Positions 57,501 to 59,363 of a stretch of 64,000 bases of DNA are shown here, piece after piece. Position 1 is the stretch's first letter, and the number at the start of each line of letters is the position of its first letter. The DNA lies in contig CM026565.1 of the NCBI GenBank assembly GCA_015143295.1, positions 15,684,041 through 15,748,040 of the forward strand. The letters are read 5' to 3'. This DNA comes from Tetracentron sinense. Its lineage: Eukaryota; Streptophyta; Magnoliopsida; Trochodendrales; Trochodendraceae. The notes under the pieces are model-generated. The model was not told the DNA's origin and searched no databases. It saw only the letters and a list, made by a program, of their open reading frames with translations. The position numbers were made by a program, and so were the translations under genes.

Positions 57501-59363
57501 ATTTCAAGTCAAACAACCCCGCCTCATCAAAGAAATCCCGAACAGTTCCAGATTGGTGGTGTTAACGGGGGAGGGGGGGCACCCAACTTGGTCCACCTCT
57601 TGGTAAAAATTTGTATTTAGGGGTGGATTGAACCTGCGCTTGTAGTGGAACACCCAAATCCAACAATAAAAAGAAAGAAAAAAATAGGTAAGAAAAAGAG
57701 GAGGTGCCGTGAAATTTTCCGGAAAGGACCTTGTTTTTGACTTTTTTCTTTAAATATGGAAAAGTACTAAAATTAACTCTTTACAGAGGCAAATATGACT
57801 TAATGGACGATACCATTTTCCTGCACTTCGTGAACTGTAGATAATCCCTATATATATAGAATTGTATCAGTTTAAAGTCAATATGCAGGGTATTTATCTC
57901 CTACTTGGACTCAAATATCTGACTAGAACTTGGGTCAGCTGCAGAATGACATGAAACAGACCTATTTACCCCACTGTTTCTGTATTTGGCCATAGATAAG
58001 CTGGTAAACCTGTAACTCATCGAGTTTAACTCAACTTGGTAAAAATTTGTATTTAGGGGTGGATTGAACCTGCATGTTTACACCCACGGAGGGTTGAAAA
58101 TATCTCCTTTGTTTTTATCATTATGCTATCAGTAAGATTGGCTCAATTTCCAAAGCGAGACCATTTTCTGTACATGAGCAATTTCTTCTAAAGTTTCTTG
58201 AAAATTTCTCCTTTGTTTTATCATTATGCTATCAGTAAGATTGGCTCAATTTCCAAAGCGAGACCATTTTCTGTACATGAGCAATTTCTTCTAAAGTTTC
58301 TTTTTGTCTTAGTGACATTTTCCTACTCTGTAGACAAAAATATTTCTTGCTAGTAGATTCTCACACGCATATCTTAATAAGCATGTAAACCTTGCCCTAG
58401 GCTATAGAATATGACTCGTCAGAAGTGGACCGATGTTTTTCTATGGTTATGTTTTCTTATCTGTCACATTTTGGCCGACTTGTTTCTCATTTTCTTGTAA
58501 GATCAAATTCCAGGCTGGCCATGATATCTGCTTTTGCTTTATTTATTCTATCCTTCTACAGAATAGATAGGCTTTTGGGGATTTCCTCAAAGTTTGGGTT
58601 TACTGGTTGCAGCAAGGTGACAGTCAGTCTTAGATATGCAGATCTCGTCTCTGTACTACCAACTCGGATAAGAGTCTTAGCATGGCCAGTGCATCCATCC
58701 AAAAAAAGTTCAATGACAACACCAATAAATAGGAAAGGAAATGGAATGCTGGGGGCGGCTCAGTTAATTCCTGCTCGTCTATCTTATGCGGAAGACGCCT
58801 TACGAACTATGAGCTTGCCAGAAGGTTTTACTTTATTCTATTTCTATGAGGAAAAATTAGGCACTTTTTTAGGTAGACCATAGCACGGTTTACCGATGGT
58901 GTTGTGGTGCATAACACATTGATGGGGCAGGGACCCACAACTCGATGCTCCCTGCGGAAGATCTCTTTGGCCAATCCGGTCAGATTATTCAAGATATCTG
59001 ATCCACCAAATTCTGTTTTGGACCTTTGGAGAAAGGTTGATTGACCCCTTGATTCGATCCAAAGAGGTTTCTCGTAGTTGAAAGCCATTGAATTGCACAT
59101 TTCGGTCCCCTTCATTTGGGCATATTGCCATGCTGTTGGTAGACTTTCCTGATGGTGTACTTGACATAAACCTTAGGGTTCCTCTATTCTGGTTTTTGGG
59201 TCCTGCGATATTAAGAATCATTTATAATTTTCCCAGTTTTGTTGACATCTTTTTCTAGGTTCTTATTTTTGTATCTCTACCATATCGTGCAGCATATGCA
59301 GAGATAGTGTTGAACTTACCACGAGCTCTTCAGCAAATATTTCAGCATTCAGGGCCCACTTAG
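8608..59363 (+). CDS. CENPO: Centromere protein O (CENP-O/Mcm21) homologue, 3' six exons
   Basis: CENP-O is a subunit of the constitutive centromere-associated network (COMA / CENP-O-P-Q-U-R group) that sits on centromeric chromatin and helps build the kinetochore. Exons 8608-8665, 9341-9477, 9624-9680, 41991-42088, 58613-58824 and 59293-59363 join to 633 nt, 210 codons plus TAG, with no stop. All five introns are GT-AG and codon phases agree at every junction (GCT G|GC, GAC TG|C, GAA G|CA). Recognition points are [37 protein letters not shown] and [18 protein letters not shown], which line up with the human CENP-O pattern around FIPLEE, YLNAYSGRKYQADRL and LLYKDLTATLPTDVTV as I remember it. 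The C-terminal half of this family folds as RWD domains. The coiled-coil N-terminus is missing, presumably left of the window. Introns 3 and 4 are 32,310 and 16,524 bp. The intact frame argues for a working gene. Confidence 0.82.
8666..9340 (+). other. CENP-O intron, 675 bp
   Basis: GT-AG intron. It holds a diverged direct repeat: 8692-8733 and 8777-8817 share TTTGTTACTAATAGTAATG followed by CAAACATGAT-like sequence. Nothing else was recognised. Confidence 0.7.
9341..9477 (+). CDS. CENPO: CENP-O exon
   Basis: Acceptor TTTTATAG, donor GTAAGG. It encodes [19 protein letters not shown], then the conserved [20 protein letters not shown] block, which is the best match to the CENP-O family. It is 137 bases long and ends in phase 0. 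Confidence 0.85.
9624..9680 (+). CDS. CENPO: CENP-O exon
   Basis: Acceptor TTTCTTTCAG, donor GTATGC. Exactly 19 codons, [19 protein letters not shown], a helix-like segment. The donor opens the 32-kb intron that carries the nested retroelements. Confidence 0.85.
9681..10376 (+). other. Start of giant CENP-O intron
   Basis: No element recognised. Short frames on both strands here lack family motifs and codon structure. The intron donor GTATGC is at its left edge. Confidence 0.5.
10385..11065. mobile_element. hAT-like MITE, TAAGGCTGTCA family
   Basis: Ends are TAAGGCTGTCAACTGG and, reverse-complemented, TAGGGCTGTCACTGG. Flanks are an 8-bp duplication with one mismatch, TTCAAACG (10377-10384) and CTCAAACG (11066-11073). 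The inside is full of short repeats of TTACCTATT and GGGTAA motifs arranged in both directions, so the RNA could fold on itself. No coding capacity. Confidence 0.8.
11270..11590 (+). mobile_element. Possible worn LINE 3' relic
   Basis: A frame at 11316-11504 has [21 protein letters not shown], like the WxxRNxRIFxG motif at the end of the LINE zinc-binding region, and is followed by a T-rich and then A-rich tail near 11565-11585. No target duplication found; this is a weak call. Confidence 0.35.
11591..13588 (+). other. Intron sequence, nothing recognised
   Basis: About 2 kb of AT-rich sequence. At 11626-11655 and 11667-11692 the phrase TGGTTTGGGATTCACAATGCTGGA is repeated. No terminal repeats, RNA genes or conserved coding motifs seen. 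Confidence 0.45.
13589..13836 (+). repeat. 5' LTR of copia element
   Basis: Starts TGTCGTAATGGGCC and ends TTTTCTACT directly before the primer-binding site. It matches 30752-30993 over its length. Confidence 0.85.
13837..13848 (+). other. Primer-binding site of copia element
   Basis: TGGTATCAGAGT follows the LTR without a gap and matches the initiator Met tRNA type site at 11 of 12 bases. Confidence 0.85.
13893..14036 (+). repeat. ATGAACAGTG short tandem repeats in copia leader
   Basis: About a dozen copies of a 10-14 base unit around ATGAACAGTGC or GTGAACAGTG lie just downstream of the primer-binding site, in the leader before gag. Confidence 0.75.
14357..14592 (+). repeat. Tandem duplication of about 115 bp in copia leader
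   Basis: TGAAGTTGAAAACCTTGGTG..AAGG(C/T)TGTGAAGTGTGTG is present twice (from about 14362 and 14473), each followed by GATTTGTATAAATCAGAATT and a GTTGAGGC phrase. In the second copy the TATAAATCAGAATTG phrase is itself doubled. Confidence 0.75.
14640..15080 (+). pseudogene. Copia gag end and GAG-pre-integrase part
   Basis: Conceptual protein pieces carry the copia gag-to-protease spacer style and then the pre-integrase pattern: [38 protein letters not shown] and LDQTP. This block normally precedes the integrase core in Ty1/copia polyproteins. It is a broken fossil. Confidence 0.7.
15082..15516 (+). repeat. Left LTR part of element B
   Basis: Matches 27600-28149 in order: GAAATGGATAA(T/C)GAGTCTGC, TTATCTGGAAC(A/G)GTGACCTAGTG, GGGCTCTATG, TCATTTTATGTCTTCAG and TTTTCGCGGGTAAAGTCTT. 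It ends GGTTCGGGGTATCATA, two bases before the primer-binding site. Confidence 0.8.
15519..15530 (+). other. Primer-binding site of element B
   Basis: TGGTATCAGAGC is a perfect initiator Met tRNA type site. Confidence 0.9.
15916..15944 (-). other. LINE 3' terminal hairpin with oligo(T)
   Basis: On the LINE sense strand the element ends CCACTC-CCTTT-GAGTGG followed by 12 T's and then the target duplication. The 6-bp arms are 15928-15933 and 15939-15944. Conserved 3' stem-loops are known to guide template choice in some plant L1 lineages and their SINE partners. Confidence 0.75.
16176..16868 (-). pseudogene. LINE RNase H domain
   Basis: Longest open piece of this LINE (230 codons, ATG at 16868). 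It begins with the zinc-region end ([19 protein letters not shown]) and continues into RNase [21 protein letters not shown], then [25 protein letters not shown] and [17 protein letters not shown]. The usual D-E-D-D positions are Asp in NEDGAS, Glu in AETRAL, Asp in ESDSQ and Asp in ANQVADFLA, all present. RNase H at the 3' end of ORF2 marks a large plant L1 lineage. Confidence 0.85.
17051..17702 (-). pseudogene. LINE post-RT and zinc-binding region
   Basis: Two overlapping frames (17289-17702 and 17051-17398) hold [19 protein letters not shown], then [36 protein letters not shown], and [20 protein letters not shown]. This is the region between reverse transcriptase and the zinc-binding zf-RVT domain. 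The switch of frame between 17289 and 17398 shows a frameshift. Confidence 0.75.
18133..19014 (-). pseudogene. LINE reverse transcriptase
   Basis: Frames 18403-19014 and 18133-18393 carry RT motifs in order: [78 protein letters not shown], then [17 protein letters not shown] and the catalytic [11 protein letters not shown] box, intact as FADD. The first catalytic Asp lies in [10 protein letters not shown] stop near 18400 separates the halves, so no full enzyme is made. Confidence 0.85.
19317..20185 (-). pseudogene. LINE AP-like endonuclease
   Basis: Frame 19724-20185 starts [18 protein letters not shown], the N-terminal motif with the metal-binding Asn, and has the EPK catalytic Glu region. 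Frame 19317-19877 has [17 protein letters not shown] and later [10 protein letters not shown], the GDFN and SDH motifs. The two frames overlap in different registers, so at least one frameshift is present. This enzyme nicks target DNA to start insertion. Confidence 0.82.
20430..22300 (-). pseudogene. LINE ORF1 (DUF4283-like, zinc knuckle)
   Basis: Minus-strand pieces: 21842-22144 has the DUF4283 pattern ([20 protein letters not shown], then [12 protein letters not shown]); 21117-21359 has [23 protein letters not shown] and the zinc knuckle [14 protein letters not shown] (CX2CX4HX4C spacing); 20811-21035 and 20430-20630 are low-complexity C-terminal parts. ORF1 proteins of this type bind LINE RNA. 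Several frame breaks and stops separate the pieces. Confidence 0.75.
22392..23240 (+). pseudogene. Gag of element B with zinc knuckle
   Basis: Shows the Ty3/gypsy gag core ([20 protein letters not shown], then [53 protein letters not shown]) followed by zinc-knuckle sequence [13 protein letters not shown] and [14 protein letters not shown]. Gag packs the element RNA in virus-like particles. A broken fossil; the gag start lies on the other side of the inserted LINE. Confidence 0.85.
23670..23684 (+). other. Polypurine tract of element B
   Basis: TTTTTGAGAGGGGAGAT directly precedes the right LTR start TATAACAACCC, the usual plus-strand priming site position. Confidence 0.75.
24421..24428 (+). 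promoter_or_regulatory. Putative TATA box of element B LTR
   Basis: TATATAAA precedes GAGGGTTAAACCCCCCTCATT and a GA-rich leader; spacing and setting match a plant LTR promoter. Confidence 0.6.
24700..25570 (+). repeat. Tandem array, 182-bp period, in LTR of B
   Basis: GAATGATTCTTGAG-type phrases begin near 24710, 24891, 25301 and 25482. Spacings are about 181, 409 and 182; the 409 equals one period plus a 222-bp LINE insertion and its 5-bp duplication. Each unit carries AACAACCAACTTTAGGGAAGCC and TTTGAGTCTAAGTGAGGTCA. Confidence 0.85.
24990..25211 (+). mobile_element. Short 5'-truncated LINE tail in LTR of B
   Basis: Ends TTGGATTATCGATCAAAAAAAAAA, the 3' signature shared with other LINE copies here. 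GTCCG flanks it (24985-24989 and 25212-25216), and taking it out restores the 182-bp array period exactly. Confidence 0.8.
26100..27420 (+). repeat. Tandem array, 140-bp period, in LTR of B
   Basis: TTTGGAATAAATGA-type landmarks fall at about 26434, 26505, 26645, 26785 and 26925: steps of 71 then 140, 140, 140. Each 140-bp unit is two related halves of about 70 bp (GTACTTCGGTATGTTCCAAC and GTACTTAGGTATGTCCCAAT). The long minus-strand open frames across it are by-products of the periodicity. Confidence 0.9.
28150..28424. other. Unidentified 275 bp between B and copia integrase
   Basis: Contains several CTCGCTTCC and related phrases at both ends (28167, 28336, 28375), but no clean inverted ends. 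It may be part of another inserted repeat. Confidence 0.4.
28425..28850 (+). pseudogene. Copia integrase part
   Basis: [24 protein letters not shown] is the end of the copia integrase core; then [17 protein letters not shown] and the VFGYACFLN and [19 protein letters not shown] motifs of the copia integrase C-terminal region. A broken fossil. Confidence 0.8.
29270..30050 (+). pseudogene. Copia reverse transcriptase part
   Basis: Recognisable RVT_2 motifs are [50 protein letters not shown] and [13 protein letters not shown]. This is the copia-type polymerase. A broken fossil. Confidence 0.85.
30050..30740 (+). pseudogene. Copia RNase H part
   Basis: Carries the copia RNase H phrases [20 protein letters not shown]-like (30364-30430) and [13 protein letters not shown], then [14 protein letters not shown]. 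It ends close to the polypurine tract and 3' LTR. A broken fossil. Confidence 0.75.
30752..30993 (+). repeat. 3' LTR of copia element
   Basis: Starts TGTCGTAATGGGCC directly after a polypurine tract and ends TTTTCTACT. It pairs with 13589-13836. Confidence 0.85.
30994..31482 (+). other. Intron sequence between copia and element C
   Basis: About 490 bp of AT-rich DNA with simple repeated phrases (TTAGAATGAG or TAGAAATGAGTGG near 31243-31350). No gene or element recognised. Confidence 0.5.
31483..31538 (-). repeat. 3' LTR part of element C
   Basis: Short match to the end of the 5' LTR, next to a purine-rich tract on the minus strand (AAAAAGGAGAACGA) where the 3' LTR should begin. The rest of the LTR is not recognisable here. 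Confidence 0.7.
31547..32874 (-). mobile_element. 5'-truncated L1 LINE inserted at end of element C
   Basis: Left plus-strand edge is a T-rich tail then GATTGGTAAAGG, the reversed LINE end. Minus frames hold [32 protein letters not shown] (32379-32864) and the zinc-region end [27 protein letters not shown] (31780-32058). GTTCTC flanks it (31541-31546 and 32875-32880). Stops and frame switches show decay; reverse transcriptase and everything upstream is absent. Confidence 0.78.
32890..34310 (-). pseudogene. Integrase and chromodomain-like end of element C
   Basis: Zinc-type H2C2 region ([21 protein letters not shown]), core ([38 protein letters not shown]) and C-terminal region ([30 protein letters not shown]). 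[12 protein letters not shown] and HYLIKW near 32900-32960 look like a worn chromodomain. A broken fossil. Confidence 0.85.
34400..34690 (-). pseudogene. RNase H of element C
   Basis: [39 protein letters not shown] and YSTYDIEF are the gypsy RNase H start. A broken fossil. Confidence 0.82.
34690..35640 (-). pseudogene. Reverse transcriptase of element C
   Basis: Motifs in order are [54 protein letters not shown] and [18 protein letters not shown], typical Ty3/gypsy. A broken fossil. Confidence 0.88.
35816..36223 (-). pseudogene. Aspartic protease region of element C
   Basis: [20 protein letters not shown] with KHPQPY is the gypsy protease signature region, which cuts the polyprotein. A broken fossil. 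Confidence 0.7.
36250..37865 (-). pseudogene. Gag of element C, interrupted by a MITE
   Basis: N-terminal piece starts [20 protein letters not shown] and reaches [17 protein letters not shown], a gypsy gag core start. The C-terminal piece holds one zinc knuckle, [14 protein letters not shown], after a Gly/Asn-rich stretch. A hAT MITE (36695-37181) sits inside. A broken fossil. Confidence 0.8.
36695..37181. mobile_element. hAT MITE, CAGTGTAGT family, inside gag of C
   Basis: 487 bp. Left end CAGTGTAGTTAAGGCGTCGC; right end reversed CAGTGTAGTCAAGGCGTCT. An exact 8-bp duplication GGCTAGGC flanks it (36687-36694 and 37182-37189). Both ends are dense in CGCCTAGGCG-like palindromic phrases, the middle is AT-rich. 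Non-coding. Confidence 0.92.
37932..37943 (-). other. Primer-binding site of element C
   Basis: Minus strand reads TGGTATCAGAGC close to the LTR end, an initiator Met tRNA type site. Confidence 0.88.
37946..38548 (-). repeat. 5' LTR of element C (603 bp)
   Basis: On the plus strand it starts TGTAAATAAAAGGG and ends TTTTTTTTACA. Its outer 60 bases match 31483-31538 (AAATACCCTTGA...CTCAAAAAACCA...TTTTTACATC). Confidence 0.82.
38549..38641 (+). other. Short intron spacer
   Basis: Lies between element C and LTR-like sequence D. Nothing recognised. GTATC at its right end may be the target duplication of D. Confidence 0.5.
40018..40233 (+). repeat. Tandem repeat, 41-45 bp unit, five copies
   Basis: Unit CCTATTAAGTAGGGATTAGATT followed by TTGTTACTAATGATTT; copies begin near 40018, 40063, 40104, 40145 and 40188, with the last copies more diverged. 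It lies inside LTR-like sequence D. Confidence 0.85.
40343..40350 (+). promoter_or_regulatory. Putative TATA box of LTR-like D
   Basis: TATATATA in GAGGCTATATATAGGGTGG, followed by a CT-rich leader (40388-40420). Confidence 0.5.
40769..41990 (+). other. End of giant CENP-O intron
   Basis: No gene or element recognised. Two direct repeats: CCTAAAGGAAATAAATAAAC(C/T)AAAAAGTA at about 41389 and 41450, and CACAAGTAAACTGAAAA...TTGGAC(T/C)GACT...CTCCAGGG at about 41630 and 41702. It ends in the acceptor CATTGTAG. Confidence 0.5.
41991..42088 (+). CDS. CENPO: CENP-O exon
   Basis: Acceptor TTCCATTGTAG, donor GTAGGT. It encodes [20 protein letters not shown] then [12 protein letters not shown] and ends in TG, completed to TGC (Cys) by the exon 16.5 kb away. 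It is 98 bases, flanked by the two giant introns, so it is isolated by TE-rich DNA on both sides. Confidence 0.85.
42089..42956 (+). other. Start of second giant CENP-O intron
   Basis: AT-rich, nothing clearly recognised. A phrase near 42390-42480 (ATATCACGGGAAAT, GAAACTTCCGAAATTTC) recalls the MITE family at 46814 and 53442 but no ends were found. Confidence 0.45.
42971..43606 (-). mobile_element. 5'-truncated L1 LINE, 636 bp
   Basis: Plus strand starts with a T run (reversed poly(A)) then GATCAATAACTCATTTTATT. The minus frame 43121-43576 is open for 151 codons and holds the zinc-binding region: [54 protein letters not shown]. An exact 14-bp duplication ATAGTCACCATGTT flanks it (42957-42970, 43607-43620). 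The intact small frame and exact duplication suggest a fairly recent insertion. Confidence 0.92.
44301..44327. repeat. Perfect 12-bp inverted repeat
   Basis: ATTACATAACAC, spacer CTA, then GTGTTATGTAAT. Surrounding sequence has further copies of TTACATAACAC (44333) and CGTAATGG/CCATTAC, suggesting part of a palindrome-rich repeat element. Confidence 0.75.
44639..45001 (-). pseudogene. Unrecognised coding-like stretch
   Basis: A 120-codon minus frame starts [14 protein letters not shown] and ends RRYM. A parallel frame reads [19 protein letters not shown] and then Tyr/Gly-rich phrases, but with stops. This could be the worn C-terminus of a transposase or of a Gly/Tyr-rich protein; I cannot name it. 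Confidence 0.25.
45500..46420 (+). mobile_element. 5'-truncated L1 LINE, 921 bp
   Basis: Sense copy with the region after reverse transcriptase and the zinc-binding domain: [55 protein letters not shown], then [15 protein letters not shown] and [16 protein letters not shown] stop follows CYLC at about 45947. It ends TTTTACCGATAAAAAAAA. AAGTGTTGAT flanks it (45490-45499 and 46421-46430). Confidence 0.88.
46431..46806 (+). other. Intron spacer
   Basis: AT-rich; nothing recognised. Confidence 0.5.
46814..47151. mobile_element. hAT-like MITE, GTTACAAATCTC family, copy 1
   Basis: Left end AGTGTTACAAATCTTC, right end reversed ATTATTACAAATCTCCCGAG. CGGTTCA flanks it (46807-46813 and 47152-47158). 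It aligns along its length with 53442-53803, sharing TTTCAGGTATTT, CAATGATTAAAA and TTTTCTCGGGAGAAATT. Confidence 0.82.
47159..49012 (+). other. Intron sequence, nothing recognised
   Basis: About 1.85 kb. The phrase CCCTGGATTAT(G/A)GCTG(A/G)ATATGG is repeated at 47462 and 47500. No coding motifs, RNA genes or terminal repeats. Confidence 0.45.
49021..49984. mobile_element. hAT MITE, CAGTGTAGT family, second copy
   Basis: Left end CAGTGTAGTCAAGGCG, right end reversed CAATGTAATCAAGGTGTCGCC; both ends carry GCCTAGGC phrases as in the copy at 36695. At 964 bp it is twice as long, through extra AT-rich middle sequence. Flanking 8-mers TTAGCAAG and TTGACAAC match at only five positions, so it is old or the ends shifted. 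Confidence 0.75.
49985..50606 (+). other. Intron sequence with GCCTAGGC-like relic
   Basis: 50195-50405 has GTCTCTTAGGCAAATGCC and GTCGTCTAGGCACCCAGGTG, perhaps a worn third copy of the CAGTGTAGT MITE family. No gene. Confidence 0.35.
50607..50700 (+). repeat. (AG)n microsatellite with duplicated flank
   Basis: An (AG)17 run at 50607-50640 and a shorter one at 50687-50700. Each is followed by TTGAATGAGGAT(T/C)TG and AGAAGATGGTAGGGGT, so the unit of about 60 bp is duplicated. Confidence 0.85.
50732..51270. mobile_element. Possible MITE, TAGGGGTGT ends
   Basis: Left TAGGGGTGTCGATGGATAC and right reversed TAGAGTTGTAAACGGAGC look like inverted ends of the common plant hAT MITE type. Inside are repeated ATTCGGATA(G/C) and CGAATATT phrases in both directions. 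No target duplication seen. Confidence 0.5.
51271..51855 (+). other. Intron sequence with (CA)n and (GA)n
   Basis: (CA)n then (GA)n at 51522-51565. 51415-51600 is a diverged copy of 50530-50660 (GACATTTGCAC(C/T)CCAATA, TCTCCATTAG, GGATCTGTT(G/A)CAAGAGAAGAT), so the segment has been duplicated, with the MITE-like sequence between. Confidence 0.6.
51864..52609. mobile_element. hAT-like non-autonomous element
   Basis: Ends CAAGGTTATTAAATTG and reversed CATGGTTAAATCCTTGCG. Duplication GTTAGGGC (51856-51863) and GTTAGGAC (52610-52617), 7 of 8 equal. The 746 bp are rich in GATTCGAAT/ATTGCGATT phrases near both ends. Non-coding. Confidence 0.72.
52618..53433 (+). other. Intron sequence with a minute LINE insertion
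   Basis: Besides the LINE tail at 52734-52754 there is a GC-rich patch at 52888-52975 (AAGCGACCACCTG repeated, ending GATAACCATG) that looks like one end of a hAT MITE, and a (TA)n run near 52995. No gene. Confidence 0.5.
52734..52754 (-). mobile_element. 21-bp LINE tail insertion
   Basis: ATTTTTTTTTTGATCGATAAA is inserted between two exact copies of CAACCATCCAAA (52722-52733 and 52755-52766). Reversed, it is the last bases of the local LINE family (TTTATCGATC plus A's, compare 25190-25211), so it is an extremely 5'-truncated LINE copy. Confidence 0.85.
53442..53803. mobile_element. hAT-like MITE, GTTACAAATCTC family, copy 2
   Basis: Ends CAGTGTTACAAATCTCG and reversed CATTGTTACAAATCTCCCGAG. 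Flanks CTTTAGAC (53434-53441) and CCTTAGAG (53804-53811), 6 of 8 equal. It matches copy 1 at 46814-47151. Confidence 0.82.
53909..54673 (-). pseudogene. LINE RNase H domain
   Basis: Open for 254 codons. [18 protein letters not shown] ends the zinc region, then RNase [51 protein letters not shown] and [17 protein letters not shown]. The D (NTDGS), E (LELIAIK), D (QSDSKG) and final D (RAVDFLS) positions are all present. Such RNase H-bearing ORF2 is typical of plant L1 lineages. Confidence 0.87.
54741..55145 (-). pseudogene. LINE zinc-binding region (zf-RVT)
   Basis: Open for 134 codons: [20 protein letters not shown], then [40 protein letters not shown] and [12 protein letters not shown]. The C..C..H..C zinc pattern (CVLC, H, C) is present. 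Confidence 0.85.
55221..56906 (-). pseudogene. LINE reverse transcriptase
   Basis: Frame 56415-56906 has [30 protein letters not shown] and [20 protein letters not shown]; frame 55221-56321 has [37 protein letters not shown] and then the post-RT region [38 protein letters not shown]. The catalytic FADD box reads FTED (residues 110-113 of the second frame): the first Asp is Glu, so activity is doubtful. A stop near 56415 divides the domain. Confidence 0.88.
56734..57516 (-). pseudogene. LINE endonuclease end and linker
   Basis: Open for 260 codons. [32 protein letters not shown] and [11 protein letters not shown] are endonuclease C-terminal motifs with the SDH catalytic triad part; then a helical linker ([49 protein letters not shown]) to the reverse transcriptase. 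The sequence upstream of 57516 still reads DFFDEAG before the truncation. Confidence 0.85.
57607..58612 (+). other. Intron sequence next to CENP-O exon, with duplications
   Basis: TTGGTAAAAATTTGTATTTAGGGGTGGATTGAACCTGC occurs at about 57600 and 58037 in near-identical form. A tandem duplication of about 105 bp lies at 58100-58302. The intron ends in the acceptor GGTTGCAG. No gene. Confidence 0.6.
58100..58302 (+). repeat. Tandem duplication, about 105 bp
   Basis: CTCCTTTG..TTTTATCATTATGCTATCAG through GCAATTTCTTCTAAAGTTTCTT is present twice in a row with almost no change, which indicates a recent event. Confidence 0.9.
58613..58824 (+). CDS. CENPO: CENP-O exon
   Basis: Acceptor CTGGTTGCAG, donor GTTTTA (a weak donor after GAAG). 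Longest visible exon, 212 bases. It encodes [33 protein letters not shown], a variable basic loop, then [20 protein letters not shown]. First base C completes the Cys codon split across the 16.5-kb intron; last base G joins CA of the next exon to give Ala. Confidence 0.87.
58825..59292 (+). other. CENP-O last intron, 468 bp
   Basis: GT-AG intron ending CATATCGTGCAG. No element recognised. Confidence 0.7.
59293..59363 (+). CDS. CENPO: CENP-O last exon with stop
   Basis: Encodes [20 protein letters not shown] then GPT and TAG at 59361-59363. The phrase [25 protein letters not shown] across the junction reads as one conserved C-terminus. 3' UTR follows; its end is not clear. Confidence 0.87.

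Larger units (their letters stand above)
53871..57606 (-). mobile_element. 5'-truncated L1 LINE with RNase H, 3.7 kb
   Basis: Minus-strand LINE containing the end of the endonuclease, reverse transcriptase, zinc-binding region and RNase H. ORF1 and the endonuclease start are absent. Direct repeat AAATTTTTATTT (53859-53870) and AAATTTGTATTT (57607-57618) flanks it, 11 of 12 equal. It is a different subfamily from the LINE at 15916-22391: more GC-rich and with longer open frames. It lies in the second giant CENP-O intron, against the gene. Confidence 0.82.

Noticed and set aside
54168-57606. Several long plus-strand frames (for example 56470-56979, 57073-57606)
   Set aside because: Shadows of the minus-strand LINE, which carries all the domain motifs.
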